Made by a program: the position numbers and the translations under genes. From NCBI GenBank assembly GCA_958452575.1, contig CAUDUM010000009.1, positions 1-47,833 on the forward strand: a DNA stretch of 47,833 nucleotides, given 5' to 3'. A model generated the notes under the pieces. The model saw only the letters and a program-made list of their open reading frames with translations. It was not told the origin of the DNA and made no database searches. Shown here piece after piece: positions 30,856 through 39,777 of the stretch (positions are counted from its first letter, which is position 1; the number at the start of each line of letters is the position of its first letter). This stretch comes from an uncultured Eggerthellaceae bacterium (GTDB taxonomy: Bacteria > Actinomycetota > Coriobacteriia > Coriobacteriales > Eggerthellaceae).

Positions 30856-32517
30856 TTATCCCTCAAGCTCGCGCGATTCGCGCTTGCGGTCGCGGGATTT
30901 CTTGCTTTTGTTCTCCTTGGGCTTGATCGGCTTTTGGCGCCCCGTGCGATTGGGCTTGCCGTTTTGGCGCGCCTCCGCCTCGGGATCGAACAGCGGGATG
31001 TGGATCGTGAAGCAGGCGCCTTCGTCCTTTTTGCCCTCGACCTGCACCCAGCCGCGATGACGATCGACGATCTCCTTGACCACGGCAAGGCCGATGCCCA
31101 GGCCTCCGCTGGCGCGGGCACGGCCCGCATCGGCACGCCAGAAGCGCGAGAACACCATCTTGCACTCCTCGGGCGTCAGGCCGATGCCCGTGTCGCGCAC
31201 CGAGATAGCCGCCATGATGTCGCCGCGCGAAACCTTGACGGTGATATGGCCGCCTTCCGGCGTGTAGCGCACAGCGTTGGAGATCAGGTTGGCAGTTGCC
31301 TGGCGGATCATGTCCGCATCGCCCTTGACCAGGACGTTCTTTTCCATTTCGTAGGTAAGCGTCAAGCCGGAATCCGCCACGAACGCCTCATGCGTGGCCA
31401 CGATCGACGAGATCAGCTCGCCGACGTCAACCACTTCCTCCTTCATGGGGGTCGAGCGGTTCTCCAGGCGCGACAGCGACAGCAGCGCGCTGACCAGGCG
31501 TCCCAAACGCTGCACTTCGGAGTTGACCGTCTCGAGGCGCTCCCGGTCCGCTTCGAACACGCCGTCCACCATCGCCTCGACGGTGGACTGGATCGCCATC
31601 AGCGGCGTGCGCAGCTCATGCGCCACGTCCGTCGTCAGGCGCCGTTCGAGCTCGCGGTCCTTCTCGACGGACTCGGCCATCTCGTCGAACGTCTTGCCCA
31701 ACTCGGCGATCTCGTCGTCGCCGCGCAGCTCGGTGCGGGCGGACAGGTTGCCCTCTTTGATCTCCTTGGCCGTCTTGGTGATGCGGTTGATGGGATTGAC
31801 CAGCCCGCGCGCGAACAAGAAGCCGCAGCAAGAAGCCAGCACGATGGCGACCACCGTGGCAATGGCCATGGCCTGGTACGAGTTGTTGCGGAACTCCTCG
31901 TCCGCCGAGCGCAAAAGCGTGTCGGATCCGAGCACCCACACATTCACGGACCCGACCGCCTGGCCGTCCACCTCGATGGTGGCGGTTGCCATCTGGTCGG
32001 GAGAGGGGTTTTTGGGTGCCAGCGAGGTGTTGCCAAGGCCCCCCTGCGAGGACTTCGAGGATATCCTCGTGGAATCGAACGGGACCGACGTCGTGCTGTC
32101 GGCGTCATAAGGGACCGTGTTGTTGACCACGCGGATGCCGATGCCGGGTGTCATCGCCAGCATCGTGCGGGCGGGCAGCACCGTCTCACCGTCGAACCTG
32201 TTGGATTCCTCATAGCGCTCGGCGATCTGATCGGCCGTGATGGAGGCGATCGACTCCATGTTGTCGCGCGTGTAGGTTTGGAAGTGCTGCTCCCACACAA
32301 ACGACACCACGCCGATGGCGACCAGCGCGGTCATCGCCGCGATAAGCGCGAAAGCCAGAGTCACGCGGGTGGTGTAGGACAGGCTGCTCCAGCCGACTTT
32401 CTTGCGGCGGGCGCCGGCATCTTCGGGCTTGCCCTCTTTGCCGGCCCTGTCGTTGAGTTTCTTTTCGGGAGAAGCCGATGCCGCGCGGTTGGCGGCATCG
32501 GCTTTACTGGACATCAT
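30856..32517 (-). CDS. Membrane sensor histidine kinase
   Basis: A 553-residue two-component kinase. It has a basic cytoplasmic N-terminus, TM1 about 51-73, an extracytoplasmic sensor region of about 135 residues, TM2 about 217-236, a HAMP linker (NPINRITKTAKEIKEGNLSA), the phospho-acceptor His300 in DVAHELRTPL, and an HATPase domain with the N box (NLISNAVRYTPEGG), G1 (DTGIGL) and G2 (GGLGIGLAVVKEI). The C-terminus is an unusual Lys/Arg-rich tail. The start is the ATG at 32517, with AAGGTG upstream; the GTG and ATG on either side of it are possible. It follows the response regulator after 39 nt and forms a pair with it. The signal is unknown. Confidence 0.94.
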   Translation of the reverse strand: MMSSKADAANRAASASPEKKLNDRAGKEGKPEDAGARRKKVGWSSLSYTTRVTLAFALIAAMTALVAIGVVSFVWEQHFQTYTRDNMESIASITADQIAERYEESNRFDGETVLPARTMLAMTPGIGIRVVNNTVPYDADSTTSVPFDSTRISSKSSQGGLGNTSLAPKNPSPDQMATATIEVDGQAVGSVNVWVLGSDTLLRSADEEFRNNSYQAMAIATVVAIVLASCCGFLFARGLVNPINRITKTAKEIKEGNLSARTELRGDDEIAELGKTFDEMAESVEKDRELERRLTTDVAHELRTPLMAIQSTVEAMVDGVFEADRERLETVNSEVQRLGRLVSALLSLSRLENRSTPMKEEVVDVGELISSIVATHEAFVADSGLTLTYEMEKNVLVKGDADMIRQATANLISNAVRYTPEGGHITVKVSRGDIMAAISVRDTGIGLTPEECKMVFSRFWRADAGRARASGGLGIGLAVVKEIVDRHRGWVQVEGKKDEGACFTIHIPLFDPEAEARQNGKPNRTGRQKPIKPKENKSKKSRDRKRESRELEG

Positions 32518-32556
32518 CACGTCGCACCTTCGAACGGGCTCGCACGACGTACGCTG

Positions 32557-33270
32557 CTACTGGCCGTTTTTGGTGGGGTCCTCGAAACGGTAGCCCACGC
32601 CGTGCACCGTGTGCAGCCACTTGGGGTTGCGGGGATTGTCGCCGATCTTGGCGCGGAGGTTCTTCACATGGCTGTCGATGGTGCGCTCATAGCCCTCGAA
32701 GTCATAGCCGAGCACCTTTTCCACCAGCTCCATGCGCGAATACACGCGGCCAGGGTAGCGAGACAGCGTCGTGAGCAGCTTGAACTCACTCGCGGTCAGG
32801 TCGATCTCCTTGCCGGACACCATCACCTTGTGGCCGGACACGTCGATGGTCAGCTCGCCGAACTCCAGCACCTCGCGCTGCGGCTCGGTGTCGGCGTGCA
32901 CGCGGCGCAGAAGCGCGCGGACGCGGGCGACCAGCTCGCGCGGGCTGAAGGGCTTGACCAGGTAGTCGTCGGCGCCCAGCTCCAAGCCGATGATGCGGTC
33001 CTCGACCTCGCCCTTGGCGGTGAGCATGATGATCGGCACATCGGAGTTGTCGCGGATGGCGCGGCACACGCGCTCGCCGGGAACGCGCGGGAGCATCAGG
33101 TCCAGGATCACCAGATCGAAATGGTGCTTGGAGAACTCCTCCAGCGCTTCCTGGCCGTCTCCGACGGCGGTGACCCAGTAGTTCTCGCGCTCAAGATAAG
33201 CCGTGACCGCGTCGCGGATGGCTTTTTCGTCTTCGACCAAAAGGATACGACGCGTCTCGTTGTTGCTCAT
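32557..33270 (-). CDS. OmpR-family response regulator
   Basis: A 237-residue regulator: receiver domain with acidic pocket VEDE, phospho-acceptor Asp57 (VILDLMLPR), Thr in MLTAKG and Lys106 (YLVKPFSP), then a winged-helix DNA-binding domain ending HTVHGVGYRFEDP. The ATG at 33270 follows GAGGTGAGGTC; the frame upstream is leader. The pair resembles the PhoP/VicR type of Gram-positive regulators in sequence, but with no linked target gene the regulon cannot be named. A likely extended -10 lies at 33386-33378. Confidence 0.95.
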   Translation of the reverse strand: MSNNETRRILLVEDEKAIRDAVTAYLERENYWVTAVGDGQEALEEFSKHHFDLVILDLMLPRVPGERVCRAIRDNSDVPIIMLTAKGEVEDRIIGLELGADDYLVKPFSPRELVARVRALLRRVHADTEPQREVLEFGELTIDVSGHKVMVSGKEIDLTASEFKLLTTLSRYPGRVYSRMELVEKVLGYDFEGYERTIDSHVKNLRAKIGDNPRNPKWLHTVHGVGYRFEDPTKNGQ

Positions 33271-33377
33271 GACCTCACCTCGATATCGTCGACGGCTTGC
33301 CGCATGCAAACGGCGGCGCATACATTGTCGCACGTCACGCGCCTGCGCACGGGAATAATCGCGTTCGTTCTGCGTTT

Positions 33378-33386
33378 ATTGTAGCA
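33378..33386 (-). promoter_or_regulatory. Extended -10 promoter of the two-component genes
   Basis: TGCTACAAT on the minus strand, with a poor -35. It would give a leader of about 100 nt before the regulator gene. The region 33271-33436 also contains the start-site region of the divergent gene, for which I see no clear promoter. Confidence 0.45.
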
Positions 33387-33436
33387 ATTGCCCCCAAACG
33401 CGCTTGGCCCTGTTGGCGAAATGACAAAATTACACC

Positions 33437-34945
33437 ATGGCAACTCGCAGATCGACATCGGCAAAGCACACCCGCCGCAACCTCCCCGCCACCCGCCGCA
33501 ACATGCGTCGCGCAGGCTCGCCCCTGCACGGATCGACCGGCATGGGCGGCCAGGTCGGAAACATCGCGGGATTGGGCGGCGAAGCCCCCTCGCGCTCCGG
33601 GCGAACGCGATCCGGGCGGGTGAGGTCGCGCACCGACGGCGCGTTCACGCAGCGCGGCGCGCACGGCGGTTCCGGCTCCACGGGAGGCGGCTCGCATCGC
33701 GGCCCGCAAGCCGGCCCGCTTCTCAGCCGCAGGAACCTCATCATCGGCGCGGTGGGCGTCGGCGCCATCGCCGCCTTGGGCGGCGGAGCGGCGTTCATCT
33801 CCAGCCAGAACTCCCAAGACGACGACGTCGTCACGCTGGACGTGCCCGAAAGCGCCGTCGCCTCTTCGGAGAACCTGGGAGACGCCTCCCCCGCCGAGGA
33901 GCACATGGCGCTCTCAGGCAGCTTCGACCTGGAGTACGGCACGCTCGTGTGGGCCTCCGACGACCAAGTGGCGGCATGCCTCGTCCCCGGCGAGACGGCC
34001 AACCCCCTGTGCCAAGCGGGTATCCTGTCGCTTTCTTCCGGCAACCTGACCATCTTGCTGGAACGCGCCCAGGGAACCGCCGAGGGCTTTCAGATCTACG
34101 AAGCCCGCGCCACCTCGCAGGGCATGGTGTGGATCGAGGCGGACATCCTGGAGAACTCCTGGCGCGTCTACACCGCCACCATCTCCTCCAGCGGCACGCT
34201 CGGCACGCCCACGCAGGTCGACGAGGGCGGCGGGGATTGGGAGACCCCCTCCATCGCCGCAGTGGGATCGCGCGCATTCTGGCAGGTCATGCCCAAGCGC
34301 AACACCGATGCGTCCTCCGAGGACTCTCTCTTGAAGACGGCCGCGTTCGGCAGCTCGGACGTCCAGACGCTCTACGCCTCCACGGGACGCTTCGCCACGC
34401 CGCCCTACGCGGCGGATGGCGGCGTGGTCATAACGCCGCGCACCGACACCTCCGGCGTGCACTACCAGCTCACGCTGCTGGACGCCGATTCGGGTCAGAC
34501 CTCCGACTCGGTGGTGCTGCCGCAGGGCATGACGCCTTTGGAGGCGGGCTATGGCGAGACGGGCTTCATGTTCTCGTTCGACGCCATCTATGACTACGGC
34601 GGCGGAATCGCCAATCTGGGAACCTACTGCCCCGCCGAGGACGCGCGGGGCGGCGATTACAGCGCCGCCCCTTGGTTCCGCTTCGCCCGCACGCCTTCCG
34701 CCGCGCCCGCCTGGTGCGGCGGCTTCCTCATGGTCAAGTCGACCAACTCGGTATGCGGCGTCGACCTGGAGTCGGGCACCTGGTTTTCGCTGGGCGTCGA
34801 CAACGGCACCGACGATTACGGCGACTACCTGGCCACCACCGGCACGCATGACGCCATCGTCACCTATTCCAACATCGACCACACGCCCCTCAACGGCGAG
34901 CACGTCCGCTGCTGCCGTGTGAAGGTCTGGCGCCCGTTGCGATAG
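33437..34945 (+). CDS. Membrane-anchored exported protein of unknown function
   Basis: I do not recognise the family. The 502-residue protein has a basic, Gly/Ser-rich cytoplasmic N-terminus of about 95 residues. Then comes the segment SRRNLIIGAVGVGAIAALGG (about 97-116), which serves as an anchor and carries a twin-arginine-like SRR motif. The rest is extracellular, beta-rich, with short blocks of the kind seen in beta-propellers (GTLVWASDDQVAACLV, QGMVWIEADILENSWRVYTA, VCGVDLESGTWFSLGVD). Six or seven cysteines in the outer part could form disulfides. The start at 33437 has a poor ribosome-binding site. It is divergent from the two-component pair and may be a target of it, but no site is visible. 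Confidence 0.8.
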   Translation: MATRRSTSAKHTRRNLPATRRNMRRAGSPLHGSTGMGGQVGNIAGLGGEAPSRSGRTRSGRVRSRTDGAFTQRGAHGGSGSTGGGSHRGPQAGPLLSRRNLIIGAVGVGAIAALGGGAAFISSQNSQDDDVVTLDVPESAVASSENLGDASPAEEHMALSGSFDLEYGTLVWASDDQVAACLVPGETANPLCQAGILSLSSGNLTILLERAQGTAEGFQIYEARATSQGMVWIEADILENSWRVYTATISSSGTLGTPTQVDEGGGDWETPSIAAVGSRAFWQVMPKRNTDASSEDSLLKTAAFGSSDVQTLYASTGRFATPPYAADGGVVITPRTDTSGVHYQLTLLDADSGQTSDSVVLPQGMTPLEAGYGETGFMFSFDAIYDYGGGIANLGTYCPAEDARGGDYSAAPWFRFARTPSAAPAWCGGFLMVKSTNSVCGVDLESGTWFSLGVDNGTDDYGDYLATTGTHDAIVTYSNIDHTPLNGEHVRCCRVKVWRPLR

Positions 34946-34952
34946 CCGCAGC

Positions 34953-34987
34953 GGATGAGAAAAAACCTCCGTCCCTTTTTCTCATCC
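34953..34987 (+). terminator. Bidirectional terminator, GGGACGG palindrome family
   Basis: GGATGAGAAAAA (34953-34964) pairs with TTTTTCTCATCC (34976-34987) around the loop ACCTCCGTCCC. It shares CCTCCGTCCCTTTTTC with 18955-18970. It lies 8 nt after the gene at 33437-34945 and faces the convergent EF-G-like gene. Confidence 0.75.
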
Positions 34988-35027
34988 AATAGCCGCGATC
35001 GCGGCAGCCAAGGCGACCTAAAACAGC

Positions 35028-35062
35028 GACGCCCGCCGCCTCCCTCGGAAGCGGCGGACGTC
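35028..35062 (-). terminator. Terminator of the EF-G-like gene
   Basis: GACGCCCGCCGC (35028-35039) pairs with GCGGCGGACGTC (35051-35062), one mismatch; on the minus strand GCTGTTTTAGG follows. It lies 35 nt past the stop codon. Confidence 0.75.
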
Positions 35063-35096
35063 TTCGTTCAGCTTGGCGACCTTGTCGACCCAGCTG

Positions 35097-37160
35097 CTAG
35101 TTCTTGCTGGCCTGGTACTCCTCGACGAGCTTCTTCGTCACGTCGTACGGGGCGGGCTCGTAGCCTTCGAGCGTGAGGGTGAACGAGCCGCTGCCGCGGG
35201 TGAGGGCACGCAGATCCTTGGTGTAGTTGATCACCTCGGCGTAGGGCACGCGCACCATGATGATGGTCTCGCCCTGGTCGTTGGAGTCGGTGCCGATGAT
35301 GCGGCCGCGGCGTGTGGAGACGTCGCCCATGACCGGACCGGCGTACTCCTCGGTGACCGTCACGTCCATGGTGGCCATGGGCTCGAGCAGCACCGGATCG
35401 GCCTTTTCGCACGCGGCGCGGAAGCCGATGCGGGCGGCCGTCTTGAACGCCATCTCGTTTGAGTCGACGGAGTGGTAGCTGCCGTCGTACACGGTGCACT
35501 TGATATCCACCATCGGGTAACCGGCCAAAAAGCCCTCGGCCATAGCGTCCTGGACGCCCTTGTCCACAGCGGGGATCAGGCCGCCCGGGATGGCGCCGCC
35601 CTTGATGGCGTCGACGAACTCGTAGCCGGCGCCCGGGTTGGGCTCCAGACGCAGCCAGCAATCGCCGAACTGGCCGGCGCCGCCGGTCTGCTTCTTGTGA
35701 CGACCCTGGGCCTCGGCCATCTTGCGGATGGTCTCGCGATACGGGATGCGCACCGGAACCTGGCGCGTCTCGACGCCGGCCTGCTCCTTGCAGCGCGCCA
35801 GCACGGTCTCGACCTGAGCGTCGCCCATGGCCATGAGCACGGTCTGATGCGTCTCCTCGTTGCGGTCGATGCGCATCGTGGGATCGTTCTCGCAGGCGCG
35901 TGCCAGGAACGTGCCCAGCTTGTCCTCTTCGTTCTTGTTGACGGCCTCGATGGCGACCGGATACTGCGGAACGGGCATCGGCATCGGATCGATGGCGATC
36001 TCGCCGGTTTGCGACAGCGTGTCGCCCGTGCGCGTCTCGGAGAGCTTCGGCACCACGATGATGTCGCCGGCCTTGGCGCTCTTCACGTCCACGGTCTCCT
36101 TGCCCATCATCACGTACAGGTGTCCCAGGCGCTCCTTTTTGCCCGTGCGCGCGTTGACCAGCTCCATGCCGGGCTCGAGCACGCCGGAGAACACCTTCAG
36201 GAAGCTCAAGCGGCCCACGAACGGGTCGGACAAGGTCTTGAACACGAACGCGGCGGGACGGCCGGACTCATCGATGTTGACCGCCTGGCCGCCGGCGACG
36301 AACTTGCCGTGGTCGCGCGGGCTGGGGAAATAGGTGGTGATGTCGTCCATAACCGCCTTGATGCCCTGCTCGATGATGGTGGAGCCCACGAACACGGGGA
36401 TGAACAGCTCCTGCGTGATGGCCTTGTCCAGCAGGCTCTCCAGCTCCTCCTGGGTCAGCTGCTCGTCGCCTTCCAGGTACTTCATCATCAGCTCGTCGTC
36501 GGCCTCGGCCACCAGGTCGCACAGCTTGTCGCGCGCAGCCTGGGCGATGTCGGCGTACTCGGCGGGGATGTCCTCGACGCGCTCGGTGTTGGCGTCGCCC
36601 TGATCGAAGTAACGCGCCTTCATGCGCAGGATATCGATGACGCCCTTGAAATCCTTGTCGACGCCCATCGGGATGGTCACCGGACCTAGACGCGAGCCGA
36701 AGCGCGCGTGCAGCAGAGCCATGGCCGTATCGAAGTCGGCGTTCTCGCGGTCGATGTGGTTGATGAACACCGCGCGGGACAGGCGCATGCCCTCCGCCTC
36801 ACGCCAGAGCTTGGTGGTCATCACCTGCGGGCCGGCGACGGCGTCGACCACGAACAGCGCCATCTCGGCCGCGTTCATGGACGCCAGCGTGTCGCCGATG
36901 AAATCGGGATGGCCCGAGGTGTCCAGCAGGTTGATCTTGAAGTCCTTGTAGGGGATGGGTGCGATGGAGGTGCCGATGGTGAAGCGGCGCCGGATCTCCT
37001 CCTGATCGTAATCAAGGTAGGATTTCCCGTCGTGGGTCGTTCCCATGCGGGGCGTGCGGCCCGAGACGTGCAGCATCGCCTCGGCGAGCGAGGTCTTGCC
37101 GGCGCCGTCTTGGCCCACCAGCACAATGTTACGCACGTGTTCGGTAGCAGGAGCTGCCAT
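35097..37160 (-). CDS. Elongation factor G-like GTPase (EF-G paralogue)
   Basis: A 687-residue translation GTPase with EF-G domains I-V: G1 GQDGAGKTS (16-24), G3 DTSGHPDF (80-87), domain II about 290-375, domain IV with GGAGQFGDCWLRLEP, and domain V ending TLEGYEPAPYDVTKK. It belongs to the EF-G-like group kept beside the housekeeping EF-G. The G4 box reads NHID (134-137) instead of NKxD and G1 has D-G-A, deviations typical of this paralogue group. Its role (rescue, recycling or a regulatory function) is not known. The start is the ATG at 37160 (MAAPATEHVRNIVLVG); the ribosome-binding site GGTGG is weak. A -10-like TACACT lies at 37325-37320. Confidence 0.9.
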   Translation of the reverse strand: MAAPATEHVRNIVLVGQDGAGKTSLAEAMLHVSGRTPRMGTTHDGKSYLDYDQEEIRRRFTIGTSIAPIPYKDFKINLLDTSGHPDFIGDTLASMNAAEMALFVVDAVAGPQVMTTKLWREAEGMRLSRAVFINHIDRENADFDTAMALLHARFGSRLGPVTIPMGVDKDFKGVIDILRMKARYFDQGDANTERVEDIPAEYADIAQAARDKLCDLVAEADDELMMKYLEGDEQLTQEELESLLDKAITQELFIPVFVGSTIIEQGIKAVMDDITTYFPSPRDHGKFVAGGQAVNIDESGRPAAFVFKTLSDPFVGRLSFLKVFSGVLEPGMELVNARTGKKERLGHLYVMMGKETVDVKSAKAGDIIVVPKLSETRTGDTLSQTGEIAIDPMPMPVPQYPVAIEAVNKNEEDKLGTFLARACENDPTMRIDRNEETHQTVLMAMGDAQVETVLARCKEQAGVETRQVPVRIPYRETIRKMAEAQGRHKKQTGGAGQFGDCWLRLEPNPGAGYEFVDAIKGGAIPGGLIPAVDKGVQDAMAEGFLAGYPMVDIKCTVYDGSYHSVDSNEMAFKTAARIGFRAACEKADPVLLEPMATMDVTVTEEYAGPVMGDVSTRRGRIIGTDSNDQGETIIMVRVPYAEVINYTKDLRALTRGSGSFTLTLEGYEPAPYDVTKKLVEEYQASKN

Positions 37161-37443
37161 ATCAACCACCAACTTTCGTGTTGCATGGCCCGCGTCAAGC
37201 CGCCGTCGCGCGAGGGCGACCGCGGGCCAAACGAGCATTCCTCGTTCCCCACTCACGCGCCGTCCCGCGTTTTCGTCCCCGATCCGGCAACGGCACGTGC
37301 TTCGAAAACGTTACCCGCTAGTGTATCGCAAAGCCGCCGCTTACGGCACGGAAACAGCCGTTTGCCTTGAGCCGGGCGCGATGCGCTCGCAAAGAAACTT
37401 CCCTCAACGTTTGTTTTTTATTCACGTTTTAGTTTATTCTTGA
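37161..37443. other. Intergenic region between divergent EF-G-like and molbindin genes
   Basis: Holds the probable -10 of the EF-G-like gene and an inverted repeat CGTTTTCG ... CGAAAACG (about 37269-37312) with GCACGTGC inside it. The last 60 bases (37408-37470) are strikingly AT-rich for this genome and contain TATTAT at 37450-37455, the probable -10 of the molbindin gene. No gene seen. Confidence 0.4.
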
Positions 37444-37503
37444 TTGTGTTATTATTTTTTTCACGCTCATCATACCGCTTGGACCATGAAAGGAGCCTCC
37501 GCA

Positions 37504-37929
37504 ATGAAGATCTCCGCCCGCAACCAGCTAAAAGGCGTCGTTTCCGCTGTCAAAGACGGCGCAGTCAACGGCATAGTCTGCCTCGACCTCGGCGGAAGCG
37601 CCATCACCGCTGATATCACGATGGCCTCCATCAAAGAGCTGGGCATTGCGGAGGGCAAGGAAGCCTACGCTATCGTCAAAGCAAGCAACGTGATGTTCGC
37701 CGCCGGCAGCGAGCCCGTCAAGGGCATCTCCGCCCGCAACCAGCTGGTCGGCACCGTCTCCACCATCAAGAAGGGTGCCGTGAACGGACACGTGGCGCTC
37801 GAGCTCTCCGACGGCAACATCGTCACCGGCTCCATCACCAACGCCGCCATCGACGACCTGGGCCTGGAGGTCGGCGCTCCCGCCATCGCCATCGTCAAGT
37901 CCACCGATGTGATCGTGGGCGTCGAGTAA
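37504..37929 (+). CDS. Molbindin: two-domain molybdate/tungstate-binding protein
   Basis: A 141-residue protein made of two Mop (TOBE-like) repeats. The first (about 1-66) reads MKISARNQLKGVVSAVKDGAVN...ITADITMASIKELGI, and the second (about 73-140) ISARNQLVGTVSTIKKGAVN...VTGSITNAAIDDLGL; each ends in the YAIVKASNVM / IAIVKSTDVI strand. Such proteins assemble into rings that store or buffer molybdate or tungstate in the cytoplasm. The ATG at 37504 follows AAAGGAGCC. It is alone, with an AT-rich promoter and a strong terminator. No ModE-type half-sites were recognised with confidence. Confidence 0.93.
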   Translation: MKISARNQLKGVVSAVKDGAVNGIVCLDLGGSAITADITMASIKELGIAEGKEAYAIVKASNVMFAAGSEPVKGISARNQLVGTVSTIKKGAVNGHVALELSDGNIVTGSITNAAIDDLGLEVGAPAIAIVKSTDVIVGVE

Positions 37930-37981
37930 AGCCAGAAAGACGTCGATCCTCATGCCGGCGCGCCATGGCCGGCACGAAAAC

Positions 37982-38017
37982 AGAATCGCCATCCGGATTG
38001 GATGGCGATTCTGTTTT
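37982..38017 (+). terminator. Terminator of the molbindin gene
   Basis: AGAATCGCCATCC (37982-37994) pairs perfectly with GGATGGCGATTCT (38000-38012), followed by GTTTTTC. Confidence 0.92.
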
Positions 38018-38127
38018 TCAGAGCTGCAAGACAAATAGCGCGTCCGATTTCAGGGGTGTCGATGCAGGCCGATCCCCTTTTTTCATAAACCATCGTTCAC
38101 CGACGATCGCCGACGGCGCCATCTCCC

Positions 38128-38997
38128 CTACACGGCGGAGAAGCCCGTCTCGAACGGCATCGGATCGTCCTGCCCGCGCCAGCGAGGGACGTCGAACTGG
38201 CGCGTCCAGTATCCCATCGCGCGCGTGACCATAGCCACGCAGAACACCGACGCCGTCGCCGCCGCATAAGCGAACACGGCAAACAGCATCGTCAGCAAAA
38301 CCAGCGCCCCGATGACAAGACCGGGCGCTCCCGAGTCGGCGCCGGCGCTTGCCACCACCACGAAGAACACCATGCCCCCGATCACCACGCCGGAAACGAC
38401 CACGACGGCGACGACGGCGGTGATCAGGTTGATGAGCAGGAACATTCCCAAGATGCGTAGCGCCCCGCGCGTGTCGCGACGCAGCATCGTCCATATGCGT
38501 CCGAACTGGAAGCCTGCGGACAAGCGTCCGTAGATGGACATCCTCATCCATCCGATCCAGCTGAAGACCAAAGCCAGGGCATACAGGAGCGCCATCGCCA
38601 CCATCATCGCCAGCGAGACGACCCCCGAAACGACGCCGAAGGAGATCGAGACCATCCCCCCGTGATGCCATGAGACAAGGCCCGTCGCCCCGATTCCCAG
38701 CGCGACGTTGACCGCCGCGACGACAACCGCGGGGATGATCGAAAACACGATGCCGATGAGCCATGCGAAAAAGCCCCTGCTGTAGAGTTTGCCGTCCTCG
38801 TTGCCGAAAATATGCGCGGGCATCGGACCATGAACGCCCCAAGCGATGTCGCGCGCCCATCCGAGCAGATAGCCTGCGCAGACGATCCAGCCGAACACGG
38901 GGATGAACATCAGCAAGGCAAGGAGAAGCAGCTTGCCGATCCAACCCGGAGTGCTTCGGATATCCTGCCAAGCGGTGATGAAATATCCGGCCTGCAT
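38128..38997 (-). CDS. DUF4013-family multi-pass membrane protein
   Basis: A 289-residue integral membrane protein. The N-terminus MQAGYFITAWQDIRSTPGW, followed by LLLLALLMFIPVFGWIVCAGYLLGWARD in two segments, matches the start of DUF4013 proteins. About six to eight hydrophobic segments follow, and the chain ends in an amphipathic tail (YWTRQFDVPRWRGQDD). Function unknown. The ATG at 38997 is preceded by GGAAGGGAGGGGCC; the open frame to 39186 extends through the promoter region, where TATAGT lies at 39043-39038. It stands alone between the molbindin and rplL. Confidence 0.85.
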   Translation of the reverse strand: MQAGYFITAWQDIRSTPGWIGKLLLLALLMFIPVFGWIVCAGYLLGWARDIAWGVHGPMPAHIFGNEDGKLYSRGFFAWLIGIVFSIIPAVVVAAVNVALGIGATGLVSWHHGGMVSISFGVVSGVVSLAMMVAMALLYALALVFSWIGWMRMSIYGRLSAGFQFGRIWTMLRRDTRGALRILGMFLLINLITAVVAVVVVSGVVIGGMVFFVVVASAGADSGAPGLVIGALVLLTMLFAVFAYAAATASVFCVAMVTRAMGYWTRQFDVPRWRGQDDPMPFETGFSAV

Positions 38998-39190
38998 GGC
39001 CCCTCCCTTCCAAGTCGCATCGATTTCGCAGGTCAAACTATACGCGCCTGAGCCAGCGACGCGCGCTTTCGTTTCCATCCCGTCACCATACGTCCCCTCT
39101 TCCGCCTTGCGCCCGATCGTCCCGCAATTCAGCGCGGCGCGGGGGGATGCGACACCGAGGCCGTCTCCTGCCGCGCATCCCCGCACACGA

Positions 39191-39228
39191 GAAGACCCCG
39201 CCGCCGCATATGCGACGACGGGGTCTTC
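39191..39228 (-). terminator. Terminator of rplJ-rplL
   Basis: A 19-bp stem (39191-39209 with 39210-39228, loop bases inside the central ATAT) in which the two non-Watson-Crick positions are G-U on the minus strand and C-A on the plus, so the minus strand is the transcribed one. No T-run follows. It lies about 60 nt past the rplL stop. Confidence 0.7.
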
Positions 39229-39289
39229 AGCAAAACGATTCGTTTCCGCTTAGGCGGCGATGCGCCTCATGCGGCGGGACGAAGCGAAT

Positions 39290-39670
39290 TTACTTGAGGG
39301 TGACAGCAGCGCCAGCCTCTTCCAGCTTGGCCTTGATCTCCTCGGCCTTGTCCTTGGCAACGCCCTCCTGCAGCGTGGCGGGAGCGCCCTCGACAGCCTC
39401 CTTGGCCTCCTTCAGGCCCAGGCCGGTGATCTCGCGGACGACCTTGATGACGGCGATCTTGTTGTCGCCGAAGCCCTCGAGGACGACGTCGAACTCGGTC
39501 TTCTCCTCAGCAGCGGCGCCACCCTCGGCGGGAGCAGCCACGGCCACGGCGGCGGGAGCGTCGGCGGACACGCCGAAGGTCTCGCAGATAGCGTCGACCA
39601 GGTCCTTGGCCTCGAGCAGGGTCATTTCCTTCAGAGCCTCAATGATTTCCTCAGTGGTCAGCTTGGCCAT
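39290..39670 (-). CDS. rplL: 50S ribosomal protein L7/L12
   Basis: A 126-residue stalk protein: N-terminal dimerisation helices (TTEEIIEALKEMTLLEAKDLVDAI), an Ala/Gly/Pro-rich hinge (about 38-55), and the C-terminal domain that contacts translation factors (EKTEFDVVLEGFGDNKIAVIK and VREITGLGLKEAKEAVEGAP). It follows rplJ by 107 nt; GAAAGGAATTAC precedes the ATG. The inter-gene gap has no visible terminator. Confidence 0.98.
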   Translation of the reverse strand: MAKLTTEEIIEALKEMTLLEAKDLVDAICETFGVSADAPAAVAVAAPAEGGAAAEEKTEFDVVLEGFGDNKIAVIKVVREITGLGLKEAKEAVEGAPATLQEGVAKDKAEEIKAKLEEAGAAVTLK

Positions 39671-39777
39671 TGTAGTAATTCCTTTCTTCGATCCGCGCCC
39701 TTCGCGGATGCTTCATTCATTGTCAGGCGGCGCACCGCGGTGCGCCTATGCCGCGCGTTCGCATGCGCGAGGGGTGG

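Noticed and set aside
30769..33384. 871-codon open frame opposite the two-component genes
   Set aside because: Spans two convincing minus-strand genes and their spacer in antisense; typical high-GC artefact.
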